From Verrucomicrobiia bacterium (lineage in GTDB: Bacteria > Verrucomicrobiota > Verrucomicrobiia > Verrucomicrobiales > Akkermansiaceae), in contig JAUIGV010000018.1 in NCBI GenBank assembly GCA_030432565.1, positions 1 through 64,000 on the forward strand: a stretch of DNA of 64,000 bases. Direction: 5' to 3'. The position numbers and the translations under genes are program-made. Positions 19,727 through 28,471 of the stretch are shown in pieces (the stretch's first letter is position 1; the number at the start of each line of letters is the position of its first letter). The notes under the pieces are model-generated. The model searched no databases. It was not told the DNA's origin and saw only the letters and a program-made list of their open reading frames with translations.

Positions 19727-21211
19727 TCAACCCATCGCTGCGCGGGTTCTTGCCACGAGGTCGGTGTCTTTTTTTCCGGAACCCTGAAGCCAAAAGACAC
19801 TGGCGGCGAGGAAGCGGTCCCGCATCTTTGGTGAGATGTGGTGGTAATCCTCCAGGACTGCGGAACTAAATTTGTAGTCGTGGGATCCGGTGCCCTTCAG
19901 GTAGATCAGTCTCTGTGCTTCTTTCATGAAGCGACTCGGGTCTTTGGTCGACTTAAGGTATGCGAGCGCTTTGCGTGCGGCTTTTTCCTTGTTCCCGGTA
20001 ATATCGGCAAAGATTTCGTCAATCCCGGGAGTCCCCTCGGCTGGTTCGAACTGGTCGATCGCGATGCCTTCTTTGATTCCCCCCCGGTCGCGAAACATCG
20101 TTAGGAAGGCAGCATTTTGGAGGAGTAGAAAACGTCGGGTTTCGTCGTTCGAGGTGTGTTGGTGGGCGTAGTGGAGAGCGTTGGTCGTGGTGCTGGCGTG
20201 GAGGGAGATGATGCCCGGTCGGCGCATGAGCATTTCCGAGGCATGTTGGAAAAGTCCGTCCCAGATGGACCTCGGTGATGCCCCTTTGTTGAGCAATTCC
20301 ACGACCTTACGGCTGGCGGCTTCCCACGTTCCGCTGCGAAGGATGTTGAGCATCTCGGTCGTCGATTCTGGTTTCAATTCACCCCGTTGCCAGTCACCGC
20401 GGATTTCTTTGAGAAGCTTCTCGTTGAGGCGGCCCGGGCGATCGGCCTCGTGATCACTCTTGGCGGGATTGCTGCCATTATGTTGGAGGAGGGCATAGCC
20501 GAGCGAGCGTAAGACGGGCTCGGAGTGCTTCCAGCCGATCGTTTGCAAGGTGCGCCAGCTATTGGCAACATAGATTGCCTTGTGGCCAATATCGCGAAAG
20601 TCACGCGCCCCAAAGCGTGCGAAAAGATCGAAGGTTTCCTGTGCTCCCACCGTGCGTGCCAGTCCGGCGGTGGCGGCATCCACTTTTTCTTCATCCCACA
20701 GATCAAGTCCTTCCCGAAACAATTCCCGGGCCTGCGCCGCAGTTGGGACGTCCTTTTCTTTTACCGCCGTCATCGTCCAGTCGCCCTCTTCAATATCGCG
20801 TGCTTGCGATGATTTGAAGTAATCGAGCGCCCAGAAGATGGGGAGCCAGCGATCGGAATCCGGTGATCGTAAACTCGCCAGATGGGCTGAATTGACCACG
20901 AGGACAGCGTGGAATTTGAAGCCAACCGGACGGGGTTGAATATTACGCACACCTGCCAGAAGGAGTGAACTTAGAATCTCGCGATATGTGGTGCCCTTCT
21001 TGATTCGAGTGGCTACTTCTTCGAGTAGGTTCTCACGGGGAGTATCTTCCAGGAGGCGGACCAGCGGTTCAATTTCCGGGCGAAACTGAACTTGGCCAGG
21101 ATCAACTTTAACGTCCTCTGCTCCGAGCAAGGGGATTCTGGAGAGAAAACCCAGAGCGCCGGCGGCAGCCCCGGTTTGGATGACGTCACGTCGGGAAGGA
21201 TGAAAGTTCAT
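19727..21211 (-). CDS. Tat-exported conserved protein of unknown function
   Basis: 494 residues with a Tat signal (SRRDVIQTGAAAGALGFLSRIP). The mature protein is alpha-helical and His-rich: HAVLVVNSAHLAS, DIGHKAIYVANSW, SLHASTTTNALHYAHQ, GTGSHDYKFSSAVLEDY. The repeated H..A/S pattern recalls helical proteins with a buried His cluster, such as the questin-oxidase-like family, but I cannot claim homology. I recognise similar proteins in planctomycetes and Verrucomicrobiota, none with known function. Tat export suggests a cofactor or metal bound before export. Last gene of a minus-strand run that begins near 24.6 kb, 49 bases after the cyanophycinase-like gene. Confidence 0.85.
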   Translation of the reverse strand: MNFHPSRRDVIQTGAAAGALGFLSRIPLLGAEDVKVDPGQVQFRPEIEPLVRLLEDTPRENLLEEVATRIKKGTTYREILSSLLLAGVRNIQPRPVGFKFHAVLVVNSAHLASLRSPDSDRWLPIFWALDYFKSSQARDIEEGDWTMTAVKEKDVPTAAQARELFREGLDLWDEEKVDAATAGLARTVGAQETFDLFARFGARDFRDIGHKAIYVANSWRTLQTIGWKHSEPVLRSLGYALLQHNGSNPAKSDHEADRPGRLNEKLLKEIRGDWQRGELKPESTTEMLNILRSGTWEAASRKVVELLNKGASPRSIWDGLFQHASEMLMRRPGIISLHASTTTNALHYAHQHTSNDETRRFLLLQNAAFLTMFRDRGGIKEGIAIDQFEPAEGTPGIDEIFADITGNKEKAARKALAYLKSTKDPSRFMKEAQRLIYLKGTGSHDYKFSSAVLEDYHHISPKMRDRFLAASVFWLQGSGKKDTDLVARTRAAMG

Positions 21212-21260
21212 TTTGCGATGCTACCGGAAGCACCGGATAAAGTCTCGCAAGAAAGCGGGA

Positions 21261-22166
21261 TTACTTTTTGGTTTCCGCTGCTGGAATCACCTTTCGTTGT
21301 GCGAGGTTGTAACGATCACCTTTTTTAAGTGTGACCCACTTTTTTTCATCGGGGGTGTCTTTTTTCCACGATTTTGGGTCATAAACGAGAACCATGCCAT
21401 GGTCCTTGCCAATGATGCTGAACTCGTCGCCCTTCACTACGATGGCTACGTCTTCATCGATTCCGATACCCAGCATTGCGGCTCGATTGAATTCCTTCCG
21501 CATCTTGTTTTCTGGATCTTCCAAGACTTTGAGGAGATCTTTTTCACGTCCCCGGGCGATGAGGTGCTGATCGATGGCGGTGTTTCGCATGAAGCCGAAT
21601 CCCCGTTGCACATCTCCAACCATGATGATGTTGCCACTGGTGTCTCCGCGGGCGAGGAAGGAGCCTTGAATGGTCGCGCCAGCCGATGACCCGCCAATCG
21701 CTCCGCCCCGTTCGAGGACCTTGTGAAATTCTTTTTCGGCCCGGGTTCCCCCGTAGGCCTTGGTGAACCTCCATTGACGTCCCCCGCCAAACCAAACTCC
21801 GGTAGCGGTGGTGAGCGGCTTCACGAATTCCTCGGTATCAGCGACCTTGCGATCGTGCGTGTGGAGAATAGTTGCTTCCGTCACTCCCATCGATTTGGCC
21901 AGCTCGATCGCCCATGATCGATTGTAGTCGTGGTTGGGGTCGCTGGAGGCAGCAGTGGGAATGATCACGATTTTGGCATTCTTCCCTCCGGCCAGTTCGA
22001 CGAACTTTTCGAAAACTTGTGGAAAGGTCCGGTCTTTTCCCCCGCCGCCCATAATGATCAAAGAGCCATTTTGCGGGCCAACGACAGCGGTCTTCGCTTC
22101 CTTGGCGCATGCGGAGTTGAGCAGAAGGACGAGGACAAGCGGGACGATGGAAAACAGCTTTTTCAT
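21261..22166 (-). CDS. Cyanophycinase-like peptidase S51 family protein (exported)
   Basis: 301 residues from the ATG at 22166, which opens a signal peptide ending NSAC, a non-standard lipobox; the 13-residue extension to 22205 is unlikely. GSLIIMGGGG, VIIPTAASS, GVWFGGGRQWRF and GGSSAGA (nucleophile Ser) are class I glutamine-amidotransferase-like S51 features, and DQHLIARGREKDLL is typical of cyanophycinases. Family members cleave the beta-Asp-Arg bonds of cyanophycin or remove dipeptides with acidic residues. As an exported enzyme it would act on external substrate rather than on the cell's own store. No cyanophycin synthetase is in the window. Confidence 0.9.
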   Translation of the reverse strand: MKKLFSIVPLVLVLLLNSACAKEAKTAVVGPQNGSLIIMGGGGKDRTFPQVFEKFVELAGGKNAKIVIIPTAASSDPNHDYNRSWAIELAKSMGVTEATILHTHDRKVADTEEFVKPLTTATGVWFGGGRQWRFTKAYGGTRAEKEFHKVLERGGAIGGSSAGATIQGSFLARGDTSGNIIMVGDVQRGFGFMRNTAIDQHLIARGREKDLLKVLEDPENKMRKEFNRAAMLGIGIDEDVAIVVKGDEFSIIGKDHGMVLVYDPKSWKKDTPDEKKWVTLKKGDRYNLAQRKVIPAAETKK

Positions 22167-22258
22167 GGGGAGGAGGATCGCGGTTGTGGTGAAAATCACA
22201 ACCAATCTTCGATTCTAATTTCCCTGGTGGAATCGAAAGAGTTAGTTCCTCTTCCAGT

Positions 22259-23251
22259 CTATCGGTTGACATCAACAACGACCCGGCCTTTCACTTTTCC
22301 GGCGAGGATTTGCTCTCCCAGAGCCGGTAGTTCGGTCAGAGTGGCGGGCTTGATCATTTCCTCGATTTTCTCGCTTGAAAGATCTTCAACGAGGCGATTC
22401 CAGGCGGCCTGTCTGTGGTGAAAAGGCTGCATCACACTGTCGATTCCCAGAAGGTTCATCCCGCGAAGAAGAAAGGGTATCACGTTGGTCGGAAGGGCGG
22501 CGCCTCCCGCGAGGCCGACGGCGGCAATGGATGAGCCGGTTTTCATTTGCCCAATGATGCGGGCCAACATCGTCCCGCCCACCGCGTCAACACAGCCGGC
22601 CCAGGTTGCCGCTTCGAGAGGCTTCTGCGAAACCGTGCTGAGCCTATCGCGGTCCACGATTTGGCTGGCTCCCAGCTTTTTGAGATAGTCTTCGTTTTCA
22701 GGCCTGCCGGTGACGCAGGCCACTTCGTAACCGTTCCGAGCGAGAACTGTGGTTGCGATTGATCCCACTCCGCCGGTTGCTCCGGTGACAAGAACGGGGC
22801 CGTGGTCGGGTTGCAGCCCGTGATTTTCGAGGGCCATGATGGCAAGAATTGCCGCAAGCCCCGCTGTGCCGACTGCCATGGCTTGCCGGGTGGTCAGGCC
22901 ATCTGGAAGGGGAACCAGCCAATCGGCATTGACCCGGGCCTTCTGCGCAAACCCACCCCAGTATCTTTCTCCAACCCCCCATCCGGTGAGGATGACTGCG
23001 TCGCCAGGCTGATATCGCGGGTCATCGGAGCTTTCCACAATCCCCGAAAAATCAATCCCGGGGATGTGCGGGAAGTTTCGGACAATTCCGCCGTCAGCCT
23101 TCATGCACAAGCCATCCTTATAGTTGATGGTGGTGTATTCGATTTTGACGGTGACATTTCCATCGGGGAGCCGGTGATCTTCCAGCTCCTTCACTGAAAC
23201 CTCGGTTTCGTTTGTGCTGATTTGCTCAACGATGACAGCTTTGAAAGACAT
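22259..23251 (-). CDS. acuI: YhdH/AcuI family NADPH-dependent quinone oxidoreductase (acryloyl-CoA reductase-like)
   Basis: 330 residues, a full-length medium-chain dehydrogenase without the structural zinc loop. YKDGLCMKADGGIVRNFPHIPGIDFSG is typical of YhdH/AcuI, and VTGATGGVGSIATTVLA is the nucleotide-binding loop. AcuI reduces acryloyl-CoA with NADPH, which protects marine bacteria degrading DMSP, but other members only have general quinone reductase activity. The gene lies 12 bases after the monooxygenase gene and 34 after the second dehydrogenase, so the three form a cytoplasmic operon. No DMSP lyase or acyl-CoA gene is next to it, so the DMSP role is inference. Confidence 0.9.
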   Translation of the reverse strand: MSFKAVIVEQISTNETEVSVKELEDHRLPDGNVTVKIEYTTINYKDGLCMKADGGIVRNFPHIPGIDFSGIVESSDDPRYQPGDAVILTGWGVGERYWGGFAQKARVNADWLVPLPDGLTTRQAMAVGTAGLAAILAIMALENHGLQPDHGPVLVTGATGGVGSIATTVLARNGYEVACVTGRPENEDYLKKLGASQIVDRDRLSTVSQKPLEAATWAGCVDAVGGTMLARIIGQMKTGSSIAAVGLAGGAALPTNVIPFLLRGMNLLGIDSVMQPFHHRQAAWNRLVEDLSSEKIEEMIKPATLTELPALGEQILAGKVKGRVVVDVNR

Positions 23252-23263
23252 GGTTCCAGACTG

Positions 23264-23554
23264 TTATCCAATGTGGGTCATCTCATCAAGAACGACATCC
23301 TTGATGGATCCTTCGGTGGCCGCTTTGAAATCCTTGAGATGCTGGCTCTCCATGTGAGCCTGCCAGAGCTCACGGGACTCCCAGTTTTCAAAAAAGAAAA
23401 AATGGGCCGGGTCCTCGTTATCCTGATGGAGGTCGTAGTTTAGACAGCCTTTCTCCGCCCGGGTTGGTTCAATGACTTTATGAAGTTCTGCCTTCACGAG
23501 ATCGATCTTTTCCGGGTTGGCATGAATGTGGGCAATGATGGTGAGTTTGGACAT
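23264..23554 (-). CDS. Antibiotic biosynthesis monooxygenase (ABM/YgiN-like) domain protein
   Basis: 96 residues, the usual size for a stand-alone dimeric alpha/beta-barrel ABM protein. MSKLTIIAHIHANPEKIDLVKAEL, EKGCLNYDLHQ, FFFENWES and HMESQHLK match the family. YgiN-like members act on quinols, others on hydroxy-aromatics or heme. It sits between two medium-chain oxidoreductases (22 and 12 bases away), which fits a role in quinone or reactive-carbonyl stress. Confidence 0.9.
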   Translation of the reverse strand: MSKLTIIAHIHANPEKIDLVKAELHKVIEPTRAEKGCLNYDLHQDNEDPAHFFFFENWESRELWQAHMESQHLKDFKAATEGSIKDVVLDEMTHIG

Positions 23555-23575
23555 TTCTCGAGTTTGATTTGATGA

Positions 23576-24586
23576 TTATTTCCAGCCGGAAAGGACGAGT
23601 TTGCCGATGGTTGAGCCGGATTCGAGTCGACGGTGACCTTCAAGGATGTTGCCGGCGTTGATGGGACTGAGCCGGTCGTTCGCGGTCGCGATGAGTTTTC
23701 CGTCATCGACTAATTTCGCGACTCTTGTGAGAATGTGATGTTGTTCGATCATATCATCGGTCTGATACATCGAGCGCGTGAACATAAATTCCCAACAGAT
23801 CCTCGCACTCTTTAGCTTCAAGGTGCCGCCAAGGTCGAGCTGGTTCTGGTGCCCGGTAATGAGAACAAGGCTGCCTTGTGGTGCGATCATATCCGCCATC
23901 GCTTCCCAAACGCGATCAACATCGTTGAAGTTTGCGATGTAGTCGACCGTTTCCAACCCCAGATTCTTCAGCTGGGGAGGCATGGCTTCGTGATGATTGA
24001 TAATGTGGTTCGCTCCGAGGTTGCGGCACCAATCTGCGCTTTCGTTGCGTGATGCGGTTGCCACCACAGTGAGGCCCGCGAGCTTGGCCAGTTGGATTGC
24101 GATGGAGCCGACTCCTCCTGCCCCACCGATGATCAAGAGGCTCTTGCCGCTGTTTTCTTCGGGGGTGTCCGGATTGATCCCGAGTCGGTCAAAGAGTGAC
24201 TCCCATGCTGTCAATGAGGTGAGCGGAAGCGCGGCACTTGTGGAGGAATCCAGTGACGTCGGCCGTTTAGCCACGATTCGTTCGTCGACCAATTGAAACT
24301 CGGCGTTTGTCCCGGGTCTTGTGACATCGCCGGCGTGATAAACCTGATCTCCTTTCTGAAATAAGGTTACCTTGTCGCCCACTTCAACCACCGTCCCCGC
24401 CGCATCGAAGCCGAGGGTCTTTGGTGGATCTCCCTCCGCCGGTCTGACTTTGTAGTCGACCGGGTTCATGGCAATCGCTTCGATTTTTACGAGGATGTCA
24501 TGACCGGAAGCCTTGGGCAGGGGGAGCTCGATGTCCGTGGCCGAACCATCTTCGCTGCTATTCTTATGAAACTGAATGGCTTTCAT
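23576..24586 (-). CDS. Zinc-type alcohol dehydrogenase-like (medium-chain) NADPH:quinone oxidoreductase
   Basis: 336 residues from the ATG at 24586 (MKAIQFHKN); an ATG at 24592 adds two residues. The frame continues to 24805, but that part overlaps the divergent amidohydrolase and is non-coding. AMNPVDYKVRP, GFDAAGTVVEVG, LIIGGAGGVGSIAIQLAK and LGANHIINH are landmarks of the ZADH/YhfP subgroup, which lacks the catalytic zinc ligands. First gene of the minus-strand oxidoreductase operon (this gene, ABM protein, AcuI-like). Substrate unknown; quinones or 2-alkenals are likely. Confidence 0.9.
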   Translation of the reverse strand: MKAIQFHKNSSEDGSATDIELPLPKASGHDILVKIEAIAMNPVDYKVRPAEGDPPKTLGFDAAGTVVEVGDKVTLFQKGDQVYHAGDVTRPGTNAEFQLVDERIVAKRPTSLDSSTSAALPLTSLTAWESLFDRLGINPDTPEENSGKSLLIIGGAGGVGSIAIQLAKLAGLTVVATASRNESADWCRNLGANHIINHHEAMPPQLKNLGLETVDYIANFNDVDRVWEAMADMIAPQGSLVLITGHQNQLDLGGTLKLKSARICWEFMFTRSMYQTDDMIEQHHILTRVAKLVDDGKLIATANDRLSPINAGNILEGHRRLESGSTIGKLVLSGWK

Positions 24587-24683
24587 GTTCATGAGAGTTT
24601 GAGGCCTGATGACGAATTCCGCGAGCGGGCAATCCCGGAATCTTCGCTTTCCTTGAATGGGGCTCCCCTGATACCCTCCAGCC

Positions 24684-26015
24684 ATGCGTCCCCGCAAGCT
24701 CATTGCCATTGCTCTGGCTCCACTTCTGCTCCTCCCGTTTTTCTTTTCCTCAGCCCAGGAATCGCCTCCGCTTGAGGTCAAGATCCGTGCGTATACAAAC
24801 GCCACGATTTACCCGGTTTCCTCGCCCAGGATCGAGAAAGGCACCTTGCTCATCAAAGGGGATACCATCCTCGCGGTGGGGCCTGGCAAAGAGGTCAAAA
24901 TCCCCGCTGATGCCGAGGTTATTGATGCCTCTGGTAAGACCATCATTCCGGGATTGATCTGCACCCACTCGCACATTGGTTCGGTGGCCGGCGGAGATTA
25001 TTCATCTCCCATTCAGCCGGAAGTCCGCGTTCTGGATTCCATTGATGTCCGTAATACCTCGATCGACAAGGCACGTGCCGGCGGCATCACAACGGCCAAC
25101 CTGATGTCCGGTTCGGGGCACCTCCTTTCCGGTCAAACGATTTACTTGAAACTCCGCAAAGGAAACACGGTGGAGGATCTCTTCATTGAACAGCCCGACG
25201 GCACAATTGCCTATGGCGTGAAGATGGCGAATGGCACCAATTCCATTCGCGATAACGGAGGATTTCCCGGCACCCGTGGAAAATCCGCCGCGCTCGTGCG
25301 ACAAAAATTCATCGACGCGCGGGCTTATCTGGAAAAGCGCAGGAAGCATCAGAAAGAGAAGCCGGACGAAGCATTTGAGCGCGACCTTGCCCTTGAGACT
25401 CTTGCCGACATTCTCGAAGGGAAACGGACCGTTCATCATCACACCCACCGTCACGATGACATCCTCACCGTTCTTCGTTTGAAGGAAGAGTTCGGATTCA
25501 AAGTCGTTCTCCATCACGTCTCGGAAGCCTGGAAGGTGGCCGATGAAATCGCGGCGGCGAAGGTTCCCTGTTCATTGATCTTTCTCGACTCTCCCGGCGG
25601 GAAACTGGAAGCGCGTGATTTTGAATGGAAGAACGGAGCCGAGCTTTCGAAGCGTGGAGTGGTGACTGCTTTCCACACCGATGATCCGATTAACGATTCG
25701 CGTTGGTTTCTTCGCAATGCAGCCGTGGGTGTTCGGGCAGGCATGAGCCGCCAAAAGGCTCTCGAAGGTCTCACCCTCGCCGGAGCCAAGATGCTCGATC
25801 TCGATCAATCAATCGGCTCTCTCGATCCGGGAAAGCAGGCCGATTTCGTGATACTCTCCGGCGATCCGTTTTCAATCTATACCCGTGTTCTTGAAACCCA
25901 CGTCGAAGGCGAGAAGGTCTTCGATCTTGAAAACCCCAGCGACCGACTCTTCGCCGAAGGCGGCTACGGAGCCGGTCACAATCGCGAAGCTTCCGGCTGC
26001 TGCTTCTATCGCTAA
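24684..26015 (+). CDS. Exported amidohydrolase family protein with intact metal site
   Basis: 443 residues with signal peptide (..PLLLLPFFFSSAQ, ~25). Imidazolonepropionase/prolidase-like amidohydrolase: N-terminal beta-sandwich half (GDTILAVGPGKEV), then PGLICTHSHIG with the metal-binding H95-x-H97, a His-rich HHHTHRHDD segment at 251-259, LHHVSEAW (H277/H278) and TAFHTDDP (Asp333), ending with the composite-domain motif GSLDPGKQADFVILSGDP. The C-terminus CCFYR is Cys-rich and unusual. It probably hydrolyses a cyclic amide or peptide outside the cytoplasm. It is followed after 19 bases by a paralogue that has lost the metal site. Confidence 0.92.
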   Translation: MRPRKLIAIALAPLLLLPFFFSSAQESPPLEVKIRAYTNATIYPVSSPRIEKGTLLIKGDTILAVGPGKEVKIPADAEVIDASGKTIIPGLICTHSHIGSVAGGDYSSPIQPEVRVLDSIDVRNTSIDKARAGGITTANLMSGSGHLLSGQTIYLKLRKGNTVEDLFIEQPDGTIAYGVKMANGTNSIRDNGGFPGTRGKSAALVRQKFIDARAYLEKRRKHQKEKPDEAFERDLALETLADILEGKRTVHHHTHRHDDILTVLRLKEEFGFKVVLHHVSEAWKVADEIAAAKVPCSLIFLDSPGGKLEARDFEWKNGAELSKRGVVTAFHTDDPINDSRWFLRNAAVGVRAGMSRQKALEGLTLAGAKMLDLDQSIGSLDPGKQADFVILSGDPFSIYTRVLETHVEGEKVFDLENPSDRLFAEGGYGAGHNREASGCCFYR

Positions 26016-26034
26016 AATTTCACCGCTCAATATC

Positions 26035-27252
26035 ATGTTTAAAGCAATTCTCGCTCTCGCTCTTACCGCTATTTCCCACGGACAGATCGCGGTCAAGGCG
26101 GATCTTTTGTTCACTATGACCGGTGACTTGAAGCCGATCAAAGACGGGGTCGTTCTTTGCGGCAAAAACGGTAAGATCCGCGCCGTTGGTCCGGCTTCCC
26201 AAATCAAGATTCCCAAAGGTTATCAAACTCTCACCGCAAAAGTTGTGACTCCGGGGATCATTGATGCCCATGCCACCGTTGGCTTGTCGGGGATCCTGAA
26301 TTCTCCCAAGCACGATCAGGAGCAACTTGAGAAGTCATCGCCCATTCAGCCGGAGCTCCGTGCCGTCGATGCCTACAATGGCCGCGATCCGCTTGTGAAA
26401 TGGCTTCGAGATCTTGGCGTCACTACGGTGAACACCGGCCACGCACCGGGCACGCTCATTTCAGGCCAGCTCATGGTGGTGAAGACCAATGTCCCGTCCA
26501 TCACGTCGATGAAAGACACTCTTGTCCCCACCTCGGCCGTTGCTTCCACGCTGGGAGCCAAGGCGCTGAGCAAGTCTCCCGGCACCCGTTCCAAAGCGAT
26601 TGCGATGCTTCGTGCGGAACTCATGAAGGCCCAATCCCGCCTTCTCAAGATTGAAGAAGCCAAGGACGACGAAGAAAAGGAAAAGCCCGATGCCAATCTC
26701 AGACTCGATGTCCTCGTCGACATCCTGAACAAAAAAATCCCGCTTCTCATGAATGCCCAGCGTCATCAGGACATTGCTGCCGCTCTCCGTCTGCAGGAGG
26801 AATTTGGTTTCAAGCTCATCCTTGATGGTGCGGCCGAGGCTTATCTTCTTCTCGATGAAATCAAGGCTGCCAAAGTCCCGGTCATCGTTCACCCAACCAT
26901 GGGGCGGCCGTTCGGTGATCTCGAAAACATGACCTTCACCCTCGCGGCTCAACTTCACAAAGCAGGCATTCCCTTCGCCTTCCAGTCCGGTTACGAAGCT
27001 TACGTTCCCAAGACCCGCGTGGTCCACTTTGAGGCCGCAATGGCCGCCGCCTACGGTCTCCCGCAGGAAGTGGCACTCGCTGCCTGCACCATTCAATCGG
27101 CCAAAATCCTGGGCCTGGAAAAAAAGATCGGTTCGCTCGAAAAAGGGAAACACGCCGACCTCGCCCTCTTCGATGGCGACCCTCTTGAAACCACCACCCA
27201 CACCACGGGAGTGATCATCGAAAGCCAGCTGGTTTCCGCTCTGGCGAAATGA
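26035..27252 (+). CDS. Amidohydrolase paralogue lacking metal ligands (probable pseudoenzyme)
   Basis: 405 residues from the ATG at 26035, which gives a short signal peptide (MFKAILALALTAISHGQ); the frame is open to 25885 but overlaps the upstream gene. Same fold and landmarks as its neighbour (KDGVVLCGKNGKIRAVG, GSLEKGKHADLALFDGDP). The HxH motif reads DAHATVG (second His is Thr81), the LHHV position reads LILDGAAEAY, and the FHTDDP position reads FAFQSGYEAY, so at least three metal ligands are missing. It most likely pairs with the upstream enzyme as a regulatory or structural subunit, or binds without catalysis (inference). Confidence 0.9.
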   Translation: MFKAILALALTAISHGQIAVKADLLFTMTGDLKPIKDGVVLCGKNGKIRAVGPASQIKIPKGYQTLTAKVVTPGIIDAHATVGLSGILNSPKHDQEQLEKSSPIQPELRAVDAYNGRDPLVKWLRDLGVTTVNTGHAPGTLISGQLMVVKTNVPSITSMKDTLVPTSAVASTLGAKALSKSPGTRSKAIAMLRAELMKAQSRLLKIEEAKDDEEKEKPDANLRLDVLVDILNKKIPLLMNAQRHQDIAAALRLQEEFGFKLILDGAAEAYLLLDEIKAAKVPVIVHPTMGRPFGDLENMTFTLAAQLHKAGIPFAFQSGYEAYVPKTRVVHFEAAMAAAYGLPQEVALAACTIQSAKILGLEKKIGSLEKGKHADLALFDGDPLETTTHTTGVIIESQLVSALAK

Positions 27253-27443
27253 CGATCCTTCTCATTTCTCTTGCGACTCTTCAACCTCCGCTGAAGAACT
27301 GAAACGACAATGGGGCGGACTGAGAAAGAGAGATGGATCACAAAAGAGGGGTGCCCGTCTCAAGGTGTGAATCGGAGGCGGTTTACCAACGCACCACAGG
27401 GGTGGGACGCCTACCCTGAATGGGACTTTTTAAAGAAACAGTC

Positions 27444-27459
27444 GAAAGCTGGAGCTTTC
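27444..27459. promoter_or_regulatory. Palindrome upstream of metallophosphoesterase gene
   Basis: GAAAGCT-GG-AGCTTTC is a perfect 7-bp inverted repeat 25 bases before the likely start codon at 27485. The 232-base gap around it has no ORF. It may be an operator or a leftover repeat unit. Confidence 0.35.
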
Positions 27460-27484
27460 AGCTACTTGTGATAGTGGTTTGTTA

Positions 27485-28450
27485 GTGAAAATCACTCGTC
27501 GGCATTTTTCCAAAACCCTCGCTCTTGGTGGAGCGAGTTTTCCGGTTTCCACCATGGCTTCCTCTGCGCTCAAAGCTCTCTCCAAGCCGATCCGCGTGGG
27601 CGTGATTGCAGACCTGCATATGGATCTCATTCCCGATGGCGCGGAACGACTCGATGCTTTTCTTGGCGAGATGGCGAAGAGCAAGCCGGATGCTCTCCTG
27701 CAAATGGGAGACTTTGCCTTCGCCAAAAAAGCGAATCAGATGATTGTCGATCGTTTCAACAAGGCTCATGAGACCACTCTTCACGTCATCGGGAACCACG
27801 ATACTGACGGCGGTCTGAGCAAAAAACAGTGCCTTGAGTCGTGGGGAATGAAATCGACCTATTATCATCATGAACTGAAAGGCCTTCATTTCATCGTGCT
27901 CGACGCTAACGAGAAGGGTTCGGCCAAGCACAAGGGAGGTTATCCCCAGTTCATTGGAGAGGACCAGGTGGCGTGGTTGGAAAAAACTCTCAGCGAACTC
28001 AAAGGGCCGGTTGTGATCGTGTCCCATCAACCTATTGCCGGGCCCTATCCCATTGACAATGCCGGGGAGGTTCAAAAGATCCTCTCAAAGCACTCCGACA
28101 AGGTCGTTTTGGCAATGAACGGCCACACTCATATCGATCTGCTCACGGAGGTTGGCGGGATTCCATACCTTCATATCAACTCGGCATCGTATCACTGGCT
28201 GGGTGCAAAGTATGCCCACGAAAGCTATCCTCCCGAAGTTCATGCGAAGCACTCCGCCCTGCAATACACCAGCCCCTATCGCGAGTCTCTTTTCACGACG
28301 CTGACCTTTGAACCGAAAACCCAGCAGATCACCTTCGAGAAAAGAGCAACCACATGGGTGGGAAAAAGCCCCGGGGAGTTGGGGCTCAATCGTGAGCCCA
28401 AAGGCTCGGTGGCTCCGGAAATTCGTGCGCGGGTGATTGGAAAGAAGTAG
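27485..28450 (+). CDS. Calcineurin-like metallophosphoesterase (Tat-exported)
   Basis: 321 residues from a GTG at 27485 (KITRRHFSKTLALGGASFP, a Tat signal); a TTG at 27479 is the only other upstream start, so the initiation codon is non-ATG either way. Complete dinuclear metal site: IADLHMD, MGDFA, GNHD, VSHQP and GHTH in order. Family members hydrolyse phosphomonoesters, diesters or nucleotides; the exported location suggests phosphate scavenging or processing of phosphorylated glycans. It follows the amidohydrolase pair by 232 bases. Confidence 0.9.
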   Translation: MKITRRHFSKTLALGGASFPVSTMASSALKALSKPIRVGVIADLHMDLIPDGAERLDAFLGEMAKSKPDALLQMGDFAFAKKANQMIVDRFNKAHETTLHVIGNHDTDGGLSKKQCLESWGMKSTYYHHELKGLHFIVLDANEKGSAKHKGGYPQFIGEDQVAWLEKTLSELKGPVVIVSHQPIAGPYPIDNAGEVQKILSKHSDKVVLAMNGHTHIDLLTEVGGIPYLHINSASYHWLGAKYAHESYPPEVHAKHSALQYTSPYRESLFTTLTFEPKTQQITFEKRATTWVGKSPGELGLNREPKGSVAPEIRARVIGKK

Positions 28451-28471
28451 TCGCTAATTTGACGCTCGGTG

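Noticed and set aside
23264-24586. Antibiotic biosynthesis cluster suggested by the ABM domain
   Set aside because: No synthase or tailoring genes nearby; ABM proteins of this size are mostly general redox enzymes.
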